Source: DASYLJ01 sp964432595 (GTDB lineage Bacteria; Desulfobacterota; Binatia; DP-6). Taken from it: a stretch of 64,000 nucleotides of DNA. Location: NCBI GenBank assembly GCA_964432595.1, contig CAYSOF010000001.1, forward strand, positions 1 to 64,000, in the 5' to 3' direction. Positions 51,602 to 60,097 of the stretch are shown here, one piece after another. Position 1 is the first letter of the stretch; every line of letters begins with the position of its first letter. The notes beneath the pieces are model-generated. The model searched no databases. It was not told the origin of the DNA and saw nothing but the letters and a program-made list of their open reading frames with translations. Made by a program: the position numbers and the translations under genes.

Positions 51602-54322
51602 ATGAACCGACTCCGCCGCCTGGCTTCGCATCTCGCATGTCTCGGCCTCGCCTGCCTTGCGTCCACCGCCGCCGGCGTCGAGCACACGCACGACGGCGTC
51701 GTCGAGCTCGAACCGGCGCAGATCTCCGGCACGTCCGACGGCACCAATCCCGGCAAGCAGTGGACGAGTGCGCTGTTCCTCCCGGCGCCCGTCACGCTGA
51801 ATGCGGGCGACACGATCCAGGGCAGCATCGGCTTCGGCGCCCAGCTGCTCCGGATCAGCGACCACGGCGGCGGCTTCTTCAAGATCGGCATGACGACGGG
51901 CTTCGAGCAGCTCATCGCGACCGCGGTGATGCCGGGCGTGCCGCGCTCGCTGAGCCAGCAGGACAACACCCTGCGCGTCGTCGACGTGCGCGGCGCCGCA
52001 GCACAGCTCGGCGGCACGCGGCGCGGCGGCATCAACCACAACGGCATGCTCGCCCAGGTGACCACGAACCTCACCTCCACGGACGGCTCGATCCTCGTGA
52101 GCGGCCTGACGTACCGGCTGAAGCTCGTGAGTGGCGGGCCGTTCACCTTCGACGAGATCGGGCTGCGCGTGCTCGGGGAGGAGCTCGCCGTCGAGCCGCG
52201 CCCGTCGAGCGACCTCGCCTGGCGCGGCTGCGTCACGGGCGAAACCCTGAGCGGCCCAGGCGGCACGGACGCGTGCACCACCGTCCCGAACGTCATGCCG
52301 GAAGGCGAGGCGTCGGGGCTGGAGAGCCTGCGCGCCGTGGTCGTCAGCCCGGACGGCACGTCGGTCTACGCCGCCGCAGCGCTCGACCACGCGGTCGTCC
52401 GCTTCGACCGCGATGCAGAGACCGGCGGGATCGCGTTTCGCCACTGCTTCACCGGCACCACCGACATCCAGCCCGCCTGCACCGAGATTCCGGGCGCCAC
52501 GCCGACGGGCGAGGACTCGGGTCTCGACCTCGTGCACGCGCTCGCGATCAGCCCCGACGGAACGTCCCTCTACGCGGTGTCGCCGAGCGACGACGCCGTG
52601 ATGCGCTTCGAACGCGATCCGGCGACCGGCAACCTGACGTTCGGCGACTGCCTCGCCGGCGAGATGCCGGCCACGGGCAACGAGTGCCGCCCGATTCCCT
52701 CAGCCTCGATGAAGGGCGACGACTCTGGGCTCGACCGCCCGTTCGCCATGGCCGTCAGCTCCGACGGCACGTCGGCGTACGTGGCCTCGTTCGAGGACGA
52801 CGCGGTGGTCCACTTCGACCGCGATCCGGCGACCGGCGCGCTCACCTTCCGGGAATGCGTCACCGGCGAGGCCGAGAGCGGCCCGGCGGGAACGGACGCG
52901 TGCGTGGCGATCGACAGCGCGACGCCGGGCGGCGAAGGCTCCGGCCTCGACGGTCCGTATGCGCTGGCGCTCAGCGCGGACGGCACGTCGCTGTACGTCG
53001 CGGCGCCGGGCGACGACGCGGTCGCGCGCTTCGACCGCGACCCGGCGACGGGCGCGCTCACGTACCGGGGCTGCATCACGGGCGACACCGGTGTCGACGC
53101 CTGCGCGCCCATCCAGAGCGCCACGATCGGCGGCGCGGACTCCGGCCTGGACGACGTCGCCGCGCTCACGGTGAGCCCCGACGGCGCGTCCGTCTACGCC
53201 GTGGCGTCGAACGACGACGCCGTCGCGCGTTTCACGCGCGACATGACGACCGGTGCGCTCACGTACGACGACTGCATCACCGGCGAGCACGAGAGCGGCG
53301 CCGCGTGCACCGAGGTCGACACCGCCGCCGACGGCGGCGCGCGGTCGGGTCTCGACCGCGCCTTCGCGATCGTGATCGCCCCGGACGGATCGTCGGTCCA
53401 CGTGGCGGCCGTGCTCGACGACGCCGTGACGAGCTTCGCGCGCGACGCCCTCACCGGCGCGCTGACGCCGCAGGGCTGCCTCACCGGCGAGCTCGGCTTC
53501 CTGACGTCGCACCCGTGCGCCCGGATAGGCAGCGCGCAGGCGAGCGGCACCCACTCCGGTCTCGACGCCCTCGCGGCGCTCGCCGTCAGCGCCGACGGCC
53601 GCTCGCTCTACACGGCGTCGGCACAGGACGCCGCGGTCGGCCGCTTCGACCGCCTCTTGCCGCCGCCGCCCCCGCCGTCCACCACGACGACCACGAGCAG
53701 CACGACGACGACGTCGTCGAGCCGGCCCAGCTCCACGCTGCCCGCCACGACGACCACCACCTCGACGTCGTCGACCACCACGACGACCATCGCGATCCTG
53801 CCGATCGGCGCCGCACAGCTCGTCATCACCGATCACGCCGACGTGACCAAGCGGAAGATCGTCTTCACGTCGAACGACCCGCGCATCGTCCCGAAGGTGC
53901 CGACGGTCGAGGACGGGATCGATCCGACCAGCGACGGCGCGGTCCTGCAGGTCTTCAACGCCGCCGGCGGCGGCGATCATGCCTGCTTCGCGCTGCCCGC
54001 CAGCGAGTGGGTGGCGACGGTGAAGCGTTCGCGCACGACGCTCAAGTACGCGGACGAAGGCGCCACGGTGGGCCCCTGCAAGATGGTGCTCATCAAGGGC
54101 GGGAAGCTGACGCTCACCTGCACGGCGAAATCGCAGCCGATCGACTACTCGCTCGACGAGCCGACGCAGCAGAAGGTCGCCGTCCGCTTCCGCAGCGGCA
54201 CGACCGAGTACTGCGCCGTGTTCGGCGGGACGGTCGTCAAGGACAGCGCCGGCAAGAAGTTCGTCGCCAAGAACGCGACGATGCCGGCCGCCTGCCCCAC
54301 CCCGCCGTCGGCCTGCTCGTGA
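51602..54322 (+). CDS. Secreted beta-propeller protein with Ser/Thr stalk
   Basis: 906 residues; GAAGGGAG precedes the ATG, signal peptide 1-25. Residues ~25-195 form an N-terminal beta domain. From ~205 to 690 there are about seven repeats of ~68 residues with the core 'SGLDGPYALALSADGTSLYV' then 'DDAVARFDRDPATGALTYRG' and 'CITGDTG', i.e. a lactonase-like propeller with one disulfide-ready Cys pair per blade. A Pro/Ser/Thr stalk follows ('PPPPPPSTTTTTSSTTTTSS', continuing ~45 residues), then a ~160-residue C-terminal domain ('ITDHADVTKRKIVFTSNDPR', 'GDHACFALPASEWVATVKRS'). The layout suggests a surface-displayed binding head. No catalytic site was seen. Confidence 0.85.
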   Translation: MNRLRRLASHLACLGLACLASTAAGVEHTHDGVVELEPAQISGTSDGTNPGKQWTSALFLPAPVTLNAGDTIQGSIGFGAQLLRISDHGGGFFKIGMTTGFEQLIATAVMPGVPRSLSQQDNTLRVVDVRGAAAQLGGTRRGGINHNGMLAQVTTNLTSTDGSILVSGLTYRLKLVSGGPFTFDEIGLRVLGEELAVEPRPSSDLAWRGCVTGETLSGPGGTDACTTVPNVMPEGEASGLESLRAVVVSPDGTSVYAAAALDHAVVRFDRDAETGGIAFRHCFTGTTDIQPACTEIPGATPTGEDSGLDLVHALAISPDGTSLYAVSPSDDAVMRFERDPATGNLTFGDCLAGEMPATGNECRPIPSASMKGDDSGLDRPFAMAVSSDGTSAYVASFEDDAVVHFDRDPATGALTFRECVTGEAESGPAGTDACVAIDSATPGGEGSGLDGPYALALSADGTSLYVAAPGDDAVARFDRDPATGALTYRGCITGDTGVDACAPIQSATIGGADSGLDDVAALTVSPDGASVYAVASNDDAVARFTRDMTTGALTYDDCITGEHESGAACTEVDTAADGGARSGLDRAFAIVIAPDGSSVHVAAVLDDAVTSFARDALTGALTPQGCLTGELGFLTSHPCARIGSAQASGTHSGLDALAALAVSADGRSLYTASAQDAAVGRFDRLLPPPPPPSTTTTTSSTTTTSSSRPSSTLPATTTTTSTSSTTTTTIAILPIGAAQLVITDHADVTKRKIVFTSNDPRIVPKVPTVEDGIDPTSDGAVLQVFNAAGGGDHACFALPASEWVATVKRSRTTLKYADEGATVGPCKMVLIKGGKLTLTCTAKSQPIDYSLDEPTQQKVAVRFRSGTTEYCAVFGGTVVKDSAGKKFVAKNATMPAACPTPPSACS

Positions 54323-54354
54323 TGCGCGGCGGCTCCTCCTCCGCTATGGGCCAT

Positions 54355-54370
54355 CCATTCCATGGAATGG
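54355..54370. promoter_or_regulatory. 16-bp palindrome containing the nhaR-like start codon
   Basis: CCATTCCATGGAATGG is perfectly symmetric and includes the ATG at 54362. No Shine-Dalgarno is visible upstream, so a regulator site or a small RNA hairpin at the start codon may control this gene. Confidence 0.4.
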
Positions 54371-55258
54371 CTCAACTACCACCACCTGCTCTACTTCTGG
54401 CTCGCGGCGAAGGAAGGCGGCGTCACCCAGGCCGCCGCGGAGCTGCGGCTCGCCCAGTCCACGGTGAGCGCGCAGATTCGCCAGCTCGAGCACGTGCTCG
54501 ACGAGCGGCTCTTCCGTCGCGAAGGCCGCCGTCTCGTGCTCACCGACGTCGGCCGCACGGTGTACCGGTACGCCGAGGAGATCTTCGGCCTCGGCCGCGA
54601 GCTGCTCGACGTCGTGCGCGACCGCCCGACGGGACGCCCGCTGCGCTTCAACGTCGGCATCGCCGACCAGGTGCCGAAGCTCATCGCGCACCGCCTGCTC
54701 CGGCCGGCGCTCGCGCTCGACATGCCGGTGCGCATGGTCTGCCACGAGGGCAAGACCCAGGCGCTCCTCGGCGAGCTCGCGGTGCACCAGCTCGACGTCG
54801 TCATCACCGACGCGCCGCTCGGATCGGACACCAACGTCCGCGCCTTCAACCATCCGCTCGGCGAGTGCACCGTCACCATCTTCGGCACCGCGCCGCGGGC
54901 GAAGGCCGTGAAGCGCGGCTTCCCGACGTCGCTGGCGGGCGCGCCGCTGCTACTGCCGACGGTCGGCACGGTGCTGCGTCGCACGCTCGATCAGTGGTTC
55001 GACGCGCGTGACATCCGGCCGAACGTCGTCGCGGAGTTCGAGGACAGCAGCCTGCTCACGGTGTTCGGCCAGGGCGGACTGGGGCTCTTCCCCGGCCCCA
55101 CCGCGCTCGAGCGCGACATCTGCAAGCAGTACGGCGTGACGGTGGCGGGCCGCCTGCGCGACGTGCGCGAGCGCTTCTACGCCATCTCGGTGGAGCGGCG
55201 ACTGCGGCATCCGGCCGTCGTCGCCGTCTCGGAGGCGGCGCGCACCGTGATCGCCTGA
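54362..55258 (+). CDS. nhaR: NhaR-like LysR-family regulator
   Basis: 298 residues. The N-terminal start 'MEWLNYHHLLYFWLAAKEGG' and HTH 'GVTQAAAELRLAQSTVSAQI' match NhaR, the LysR-type activator that responds to sodium and pH in E. coli. The effector domain includes 'FNVGIADQVPKLIAHRLLRP' and 'VVITDAPLGSDTNVRAF'. No nhaA antiporter is in the window, but a TerC-family ion-related membrane gene is convergent and overlaps by 82 bp. The effector and targets here are unknown. Confidence 0.85.
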   Translation: MEWLNYHHLLYFWLAAKEGGVTQAAAELRLAQSTVSAQIRQLEHVLDERLFRREGRRLVLTDVGRTVYRYAEEIFGLGRELLDVVRDRPTGRPLRFNVGIADQVPKLIAHRLLRPALALDMPVRMVCHEGKTQALLGELAVHQLDVVITDAPLGSDTNVRAFNHPLGECTVTIFGTAPRAKAVKRGFPTSLAGAPLLLPTVGTVLRRTLDQWFDARDIRPNVVAEFEDSSLLTVFGQGGLGLFPGPTALERDICKQYGVTVAGRLRDVRERFYAISVERRLRHPAVVAVSEAARTVIA

Positions 55259-56202
55259 TCTGCCGTCCGCTCCGCGGCGAGCAGGCGGGCGCGCAACCAC
55301 GACGCGGCGATCGCACCGGTGAGGATCGACGCGATGACGCCGAGCGAGACGGCGATCGGAATCTTGTAGACGTCCATGAGCAGCATCTTGGTGCCGACGA
55401 AGGCGAGGATCGTCGCCAGGCCCACCTTGAGGAAGTGAAACCGGTCCATCACGCCCGCGAGCAGGAAGAACATCGAGCGCAGGCCGAGGATGGCGAAGAT
55501 GTTCGACGTGAAGACGATGAACGGGTCCTTCGTCACCGCGAAGATCGCGGGGATGGAGTCGACCGCGAAGACGACGTCGGTCGCCTCGATGCACACGAGC
55601 ACGAGGAGGAGCGGCGTCGCGTAGCGGCGGCCGTCCTGCACGATCGTGAATCGTGGGCCGTGGTACCCCGGCACCGACGGCACGAACCGCGTGAACAGCC
55701 GGAACAGCGGATTGCGCTCTGGACGGATGTCGTTCTCGTTCTGGAAGAACAGCTTCACGCCGGTGACGACGAGGAACGCGCCGAAGACGTAGATGACCCA
55801 GTGGAACCGCTCGAGGAGCGCCGCACCGGCGAAGATGAAGGCCGCGCGCAGCACGAGCGCGCCGAGGATGCCCCAGAAGAGGATGCGGTGCTGGTACGCG
55901 CTCGGCACGCGGAACGTCGCGAAGATCACCAGGAAGACGAAGATGTTGTCGACGGCGAGCGCCTTCTCGATCAGGTAGCCGGTCAGGAACTCGAGGCCGC
56001 GCTCGTTGCCGTACTCCCAGGCGAGCCAGCCGTTGAACGAGAGCGCCAGGGCGACCCACACGACGGACCAGCCGAGCGCCTCCCGGAAGGTCACGACGTG
56101 CGCGTCGCGGTGGAACACGCCGAGGTCGAGGGCGAGCAGCCCGATGACCGCGGCGATGAAGCCGAGCCAGAGGCCGGGCGAGCCGATCGTCGTCAGTTCC
56201 AC
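55177..56202 (-). CDS. TerC-family integral membrane protein
   Basis: 341 residues, about nine membrane helices. TerC signatures: 'REALGWSVVWVALALSFNGW', 'GYLIEKALAVDNIFVFLVIF', 'LFFQNENDIRPERNPLFRLF', 'VCIEATDVVFAVDSIPAIFA' (membrane acidic residues), 'IFAILGLRSMFFLLAGVM' and 'GTKMLLMDVYKIPI'. The family is tied to tellurite resistance and, in studied members (Alx/MeeF/MeeY), to manganese export and metalation of exoenzymes. The C-terminal tail past 'ARLLAAERTADQ' is encoded antisense to the end of the nhaR-like gene. It is followed by htpX after 13 bp in the same direction. Confidence 0.9.
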   Translation of the reverse strand: MELTTIGSPGLWLGFIAAVIGLLALDLGVFHRDAHVVTFREALGWSVVWVALALSFNGWLAWEYGNERGLEFLTGYLIEKALAVDNIFVFLVIFATFRVPSAYQHRILFWGILGALVLRAAFIFAGAALLERFHWVIYVFGAFLVVTGVKLFFQNENDIRPERNPLFRLFTRFVPSVPGYHGPRFTIVQDGRRYATPLLLVLVCIEATDVVFAVDSIPAIFAVTKDPFIVFTSNIFAILGLRSMFFLLAGVMDRFHFLKVGLATILAFVGTKMLLMDVYKIPIAVSLGVIASILTGAIAASWLRARLLAAERTADQAITVRAASETATTAGCRSRRSTEMA

Positions 56203-56215
56203 GTGCCGTCTCCCT

Positions 56216-57070
56216 TCAGGCGGCGAGCCGGCGGCCCGCGAGGGCCTCGAGCCGCGCGATGCGCTCCTCGGTCGACGGATGCGTCGAGAAGAGCCGGCTC
56301 ATGCGGTTCGCGCCGGCGAACGGATTCACGATGAAGAGGCTCGCGGTCGCCGGCCGCGCCGTCGCGGGCGCCACCACCTGCGCCGCGGTCTCGAGACGCG
56401 CGAGGGCGTTGGCGAGGCCCATCGGGTCGCCCGCGATGCGCGCACCCGTCTCGTCGGCGAGGAACTCGCGCGAGCGCGAGATGCCGAGCTGGATCAGCGT
56501 CGCGGCGACCGGCGCGACGAGCAGCATCGCGAGGCTCGCCAGCGGCGACGGCGCGTCCTCGTCGTTCTGTGACGACGCCCCGAAGAGGCCGGCGAGCTGC
56601 GCCATCCACGTGATCGCGCCGGCGACGCACGCGGCGATCGTCGACACGAGGACGTCGCGGTTGCGGATGTGCGCCAGCTCGTGCGCGATCACGCCGCGCA
56701 CCTCGCGCGGCGACAGTGACCGGAGCAGGCCCTCGGTGACGGCGACGACGCCGTGCGCGGGGTCGCGGCCGGTGGCGAACGCGTTCGGCTGCAGGTCGTC
56801 GATCAGGTAGAGCTTCGGCACCGGGATCTCGGCGCGCGCGGAGAGGTCTGCCACCGTCCGGTACAGCTCGGGCGCCGACGACGGATCGAGCTCCCGCGCC
56901 CCATGCATGCGCAGCACCAGTCGGTCGGAGAAGAAGTAGGCGCCGACGTTCATGCCGATCGCCAGCAGCAGCACGATGGGCATCGCCCCCGGCGCCAAGC
57001 GGTCGCCGGCGACGACCAGCAGGGCCGTCAGCCCGCCGAGCAGCGCGAAGGTCTTCAGGTGATTCGTCAT
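56216..57070 (-). CDS. htpX: HtpX-like membrane zinc metalloprotease
   Basis: 284 residues. M48 protease: N-terminal helices ('TFALLGGLTALLVVAGDRL', 'MPIVLLLAIGMNVGAYFFSD'), then 'IDDLQPNAFATGRDPAHGVV', the zinc motif 'GVIAHELAHIRNRDVL' (HExxH), two more helices, and the third ligand Glu in 'SREFLADETGARIAG'. It degrades misfolded membrane proteins, often under envelope stress. The gene lies upstream of the TerC gene by 13 bp, so the two may form an envelope/metal stress operon (inference). Confidence 0.93.
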   Translation of the reverse strand: MTNHLKTFALLGGLTALLVVAGDRLAPGAMPIVLLLAIGMNVGAYFFSDRLVLRMHGARELDPSSAPELYRTVADLSARAEIPVPKLYLIDDLQPNAFATGRDPAHGVVAVTEGLLRSLSPREVRGVIAHELAHIRNRDVLVSTIAACVAGAITWMAQLAGLFGASSQNDEDAPSPLASLAMLLVAPVAATLIQLGISRSREFLADETGARIAGDPMGLANALARLETAAQVVAPATARPATASLFIVNPFAGANRMSRLFSTHPSTEERIARLEALAGRRLAA

Positions 57071-57128
57071 GCCCCACGTGGATACGTGCGCGGCACACGA
57101 CGATCAAAGAGATAGTTTACGCCGAACC

Positions 57129-57145
57129 CTTCGGTTTGACCGAAG
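57129..57145 (-). terminator. Small hairpin after the SDR gene
   Basis: CTTCGGT and ACCGAAG form a 7-bp stem with a 3-nt loop, 7 bp past the SDR stop codon on the minus strand. Weak, without a U tract. Confidence 0.35.
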
Positions 57146-57151
57146 TGAAAC

Positions 57152-57964
57152 TCAGTGCACCTCGCCGCCGCCCGCGACGGTGAGCGTGGTCCCGGTGACG
57201 TTCTCCGCGCGGCAGAGGTAGACGCACGCGTCGGCGATCTCCTCCGGCGTCTGCTCGCGCTTCAGGAACGTCTGGCGCTGGATGTACTCGGCGAAGACGC
57301 GCTCCTCGGGGATGTCGAGCATGCCGGCGAGGACGGGGTTCAGCACCTGCGTCCACATCGCCGTCTGGATGTACCCGGGGCAGAGCGCGTTCACGGCGAC
57401 GTTCATCGGACCGAGCTCCTCGGCGAGCGACTGCGTCAGCGAGATCACCGCCGCCTTCGACGCGCAGTAGGCCGACAGCCCGCCGCGTCCGGTCTTCCCG
57501 GCCACGGAGGCGACGTTGACGATGCGGCCGCCGTTGCGCGTGAGCATCGGGATCGCCGCCTGGCAGCAGAGGAACACGCCCTTCACGTTGACGTCGAAGA
57601 CGCGGTCCCACGCCATCTCGCTCATCGTCGCGACGGGCGCTGCCGCGATGATGCCGGCGTTGGCGACCAGGATGTCGAGCCCGCCGAGCGTGCGCTCGAC
57701 CTCGGTCATCAGCGCGGTCACCTGCGCGGCGTCGGTGACGTCGGCGGGGATCGCGCTGCTCCGCCGCCCGAGCTTCCGGACCGCGCCCGCCGTCACCGCG
57801 AGATCGGTGTCGGAGCCGAGCAGGTACGGCGTGACACCGTCGCCGTCGCGCCCGAGGTCCGAGACGGCGACGTCGCAGCCGGCCTCGGCGAGGGCGACCG
57901 CGATGGCGCGTCCCAGCCCGCGCGCGGCGCCGGTGACCAGCGCCACCTTGCCGTCCAGGTTCAT
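57152..57964 (-). CDS. Short-chain dehydrogenase/reductase
   Basis: 270 residues, classical SDR. Cofactor motif 'VTGAARGLGRAIAVAL' (TGxxxGxG), 'NAGIIAAAPVATMSE', 'VNVASVAGKTGRGGLSAYCA' with catalytic Ser region and Tyr in 'SAYCASKAA' (YxxxK), and 'LCPGYIQTAMW'. It oxidises or reduces a hydroxy/keto group with NAD(P). The ATG lies 1 bp after the stop of the acyl-CoA dehydrogenase, so it probably works in the same acid degradation route, for example on a hydroxyacyl intermediate. The substrate is unproven. Confidence 0.9.
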   Translation of the reverse strand: MNLDGKVALVTGAARGLGRAIAVALAEAGCDVAVSDLGRDGDGVTPYLLGSDTDLAVTAGAVRKLGRRSSAIPADVTDAAQVTALMTEVERTLGGLDILVANAGIIAAAPVATMSEMAWDRVFDVNVKGVFLCCQAAIPMLTRNGGRIVNVASVAGKTGRGGLSAYCASKAAVISLTQSLAEELGPMNVAVNALCPGYIQTAMWTQVLNPVLAGMLDIPEERVFAEYIQRQTFLKREQTPEEIADACVYLCRAENVTGTTLTVAGGGEVH

Positions 57965-57965
57965 G

Positions 57966-59132
57966 TCACCGGATCGCGTCGCAGCCGGTGATGTCGCGGC
58001 CGACGATGAGCGTGTGCATGTCCCACGTCCCCTCGTACGTGTTCACCGTCTCGAGATTCATCATGTGGCGGATGACGGGGTACTCGTTGACGATGCCGCT
58101 GGCACCCAGCACGTCACGCGCCAGGCGGGCGATCTCGAGCGCGTGGCCGACGTTGTTCCGCTTCGCGAGCGACACCTGCTCCGGCCGCGCGCGGTCCTCG
58201 TCCTTGAGCCGCCCGAGCCGCCACGCGATGAGCTGCGCCTTCGTGATCTCGTTCACCATGTGCACGAGCTTCGCCTGCACCAGCTGGAACGACGCGAGCG
58301 GCTTATCGAACTGCGTGCGCGTCTGCGCGTAGCGGAGCGCCGTCAGATAGCACGTCCGCGCCGCGCCGATGGCGCCCCACACGATGCCGTAGCGCGCCTG
58401 GTTGAGACACGAGAACGGGCCGCCCAGGCCGCGCGCCTCCGGCAGGACGTTCTCGGCGGGGATGCGGACGTCTTCCAGCACCAGCTCGGACGTGATCGAC
58501 GCGCGCAACGAGAACTTGCCCTTGATGTCCGGCGCCGAGAAGCCCGGCGTGCCGCGCTCGACGAGGAAGCCGCGGATCGTGTCGCCCTCCTTCGCCCACA
58601 CGGTCGCGACGTCGGCGATCGAGCCGTTCGTGATCCAGCGCTTCGTGCCGTTCAGGACGTAGTGGTTGCCGTCCTTGCGCGCCTTCGTCTCCATGCCGCC
58701 GGGATCGGAGCCGTGATCGGGCTCCGTCAGGCCGAAGCACCCGATCGCGCGGCCCGCGGCCATCTCGGGCAGCCAGCGCTTCTTCTGCTCCTCGGTACCC
58801 CAGCGCCAGATGCTGTACATCGCCAGCGAGCCCTGTACCGACGCCATCGAGCGCAGCCCGGAGTCGCATGCCTCGAGCTCCTGGCAGATGAGACCGTAGG
58901 CGACGGCCGACAGGCCCGCGCAGCCATATCCCTTCAGATGCGCGCCGAAGAAGCCGAGCTCGCCGAGCCGCGGGATGAGCTGCTTCGGAAAGGTCTCCTT
59001 GCTGTGCGCGTCCTCGATGATCGGATTCGCCTCGCGCTCGACGAAGCTGCGCGCCGTCGCGACGATCATGCGCTCCTCGTCGGTGAGGAGCTCCGAGATC
59101 CCGTAGTAGTCGACGTCGCCCGCGCTGATCAT
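57966..59132 (-). CDS. Acyl-CoA dehydrogenase, glutaryl-CoA dehydrogenase-like
   Basis: 388 residues from the ATG at 59132 (GGAGGAA upstream; the longer frame to 59264 crosses the regulator promoter). Typical blocks: 'LTDEERMIVATARSFVEREA', 'SGLRSMASVQGSLAMYSIW' (the Arg matches the dicarboxylate-binding Arg of GcdH), 'CFGLTEPDHGSDPGGMET', 'LNGTKRWITNGSIADVATVW', and the catalytic Glu in 'NTYEGTWDMHTLIVGRDITG'. GcdH oxidises and decarboxylates glutaryl-CoA in lysine/tryptophan/benzoate breakdown. Specificity is inferred by similarity. It is first in the operon with the SDR and divergent from a LysR gene. Confidence 0.9.
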   Translation of the reverse strand: MISAGDVDYYGISELLTDEERMIVATARSFVEREANPIIEDAHSKETFPKQLIPRLGELGFFGAHLKGYGCAGLSAVAYGLICQELEACDSGLRSMASVQGSLAMYSIWRWGTEEQKKRWLPEMAAGRAIGCFGLTEPDHGSDPGGMETKARKDGNHYVLNGTKRWITNGSIADVATVWAKEGDTIRGFLVERGTPGFSAPDIKGKFSLRASITSELVLEDVRIPAENVLPEARGLGGPFSCLNQARYGIVWGAIGAARTCYLTALRYAQTRTQFDKPLASFQLVQAKLVHMVNEITKAQLIAWRLGRLKDEDRARPEQVSLAKRNNVGHALEIARLARDVLGASGIVNEYPVIRHMMNLETVNTYEGTWDMHTLIVGRDITGCDAIR

Positions 59133-59218
59133 TCGCGTTTCCTCCGGCGCCGGGGTTGGAAGACCGCGAGTCCGCTGGTATGAGGAGCGCTCACGTTCGT
59201 TTCCCGACGCATTAGCCG

Positions 59219-60097
59219 ATGCATTTGGAGACCCTGAAGGTGTTCTGCGACGTCGTGGAGACACGTAGCTTCTCCACCGCCGCGTCGCAGAACTTTGTCA
59301 CGCAGTCGGCCGTGAGCCAACAGGTCCGGATGCTGGAGGAGCGCTACGGCCGGCGGCTCCTCGAGCGCTCGCGCGGCAACGTCCAGGTCACCCCGGCCGG
59401 CGAGATCCTCTACCAGGCCAGCAAGGAGATCGTGCAGCAGTACCAGGCCATGGAGGCACGCCTGGCCGCCGCCGCCGAGGTGGTGAACGGCACGGTCCGC
59501 GTGGCCACGGTGCACTCGATCGGTCTCTACGAGCTGTCCGGTCCGCTGAAGACCTACCTCACCGAGTACCCGGCCGTGCACGTCCACCTGGAGTACAGCC
59601 GCTCGAACAAGATCTACGAGGACGCGTCGCGCGGGAAGATCGACTTCGGGATCGTCGCGTATCCCGGCCGGCGTCCGGGCATCACCGTGCTGCCGTTCCG
59701 CCAGGACCGCCTCGTGCTGGTCGTCCCGCCGACGCACAAGCTCGCGCGCAATCGCCAGGTGTCGCTGGCGAAATTGTCCGGCGAGCCCCTCGTGGGGTAC
59801 GAGCGCGACATCCCGACGCGCAAGGAGACCGACCGCATGCTGCGGCGCTACGGCGTCGACGTGAAGTACGTGATGGAGCTCGACAACATCGAGACCATCA
59901 AACGCGTCGTCGAGATCGGCCGCGGCATCGCGATCCTCCCCGAGCCCGCCGTGCGACAGGAGGTGAAGGCCAAGACGCTCACCGTCGTCCAGCTGTCCGA
60001 CGAGGTCTTCTTGCGCCCGCTCGGCATCATCCACCGCCAGGGCAAGCACTTCTCCCCGGCCGCCGAGCGCTTCATCGAGTTCCTCCGCAGCTCATGA
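59219..60097 (+). CDS. LysR-family regulator
   Basis: 292 residues. HTH 'RSFSTAASQNFVTQSAVSQQ' and 'VRMLEERYGRRLLERSRGNV', then a periplasmic-binding-like effector domain ('GTVRVATVHSIGLYELSGPL', 'GKIDFGIVAYPGRRPGITVL', 'LDNIETIKRVVEIGRGIAIL'), resembling CysB/CbbR-like members. It is divergent from the acyl-CoA dehydrogenase/SDR operon across 86 bp, the classical arrangement for a LysR protein controlling its neighbour. The stop overlaps the next gene by 4 bp (ATGA). Confidence 0.9.
   Translation: MHLETLKVFCDVVETRSFSTAASQNFVTQSAVSQQVRMLEERYGRRLLERSRGNVQVTPAGEILYQASKEIVQQYQAMEARLAAAAEVVNGTVRVATVHSIGLYELSGPLKTYLTEYPAVHVHLEYSRSNKIYEDASRGKIDFGIVAYPGRRPGITVLPFRQDRLVLVVPPTHKLARNRQVSLAKLSGEPLVGYERDIPTRKETDRMLRRYGVDVKYVMELDNIETIKRVVEIGRGIAILPEPAVRQEVKAKTLTVVQLSDEVFLRPLGIIHRQGKHFSPAAERFIEFLRSS

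Noticed and set aside
49373..52537. A 1,054-codon minus-strand frame
   Set aside because: Antisense to CstA and the propeller gene, with no signal or domain; the reading of E/R/D repeats follows from GC-skewed codons.
52300..53640. Regularly spaced ~200-bp repeats that could suggest a CRISPR-like array
   Set aside because: They are in-frame propeller blades with diverged DNA, not identical repeats with spacers.
53680..53800. Simple-sequence tract rich in ACG/ACC
   Set aside because: It is the coding sequence of the Ser/Thr stalk of the propeller protein, not a CRISPR array or independent repeat locus.
49513..55011. A 1,832-codon open frame on the plus strand
   Set aside because: It overlaps the CstA, propeller and nhaR-like genes in another frame and is Arg/His-rich nonsense.
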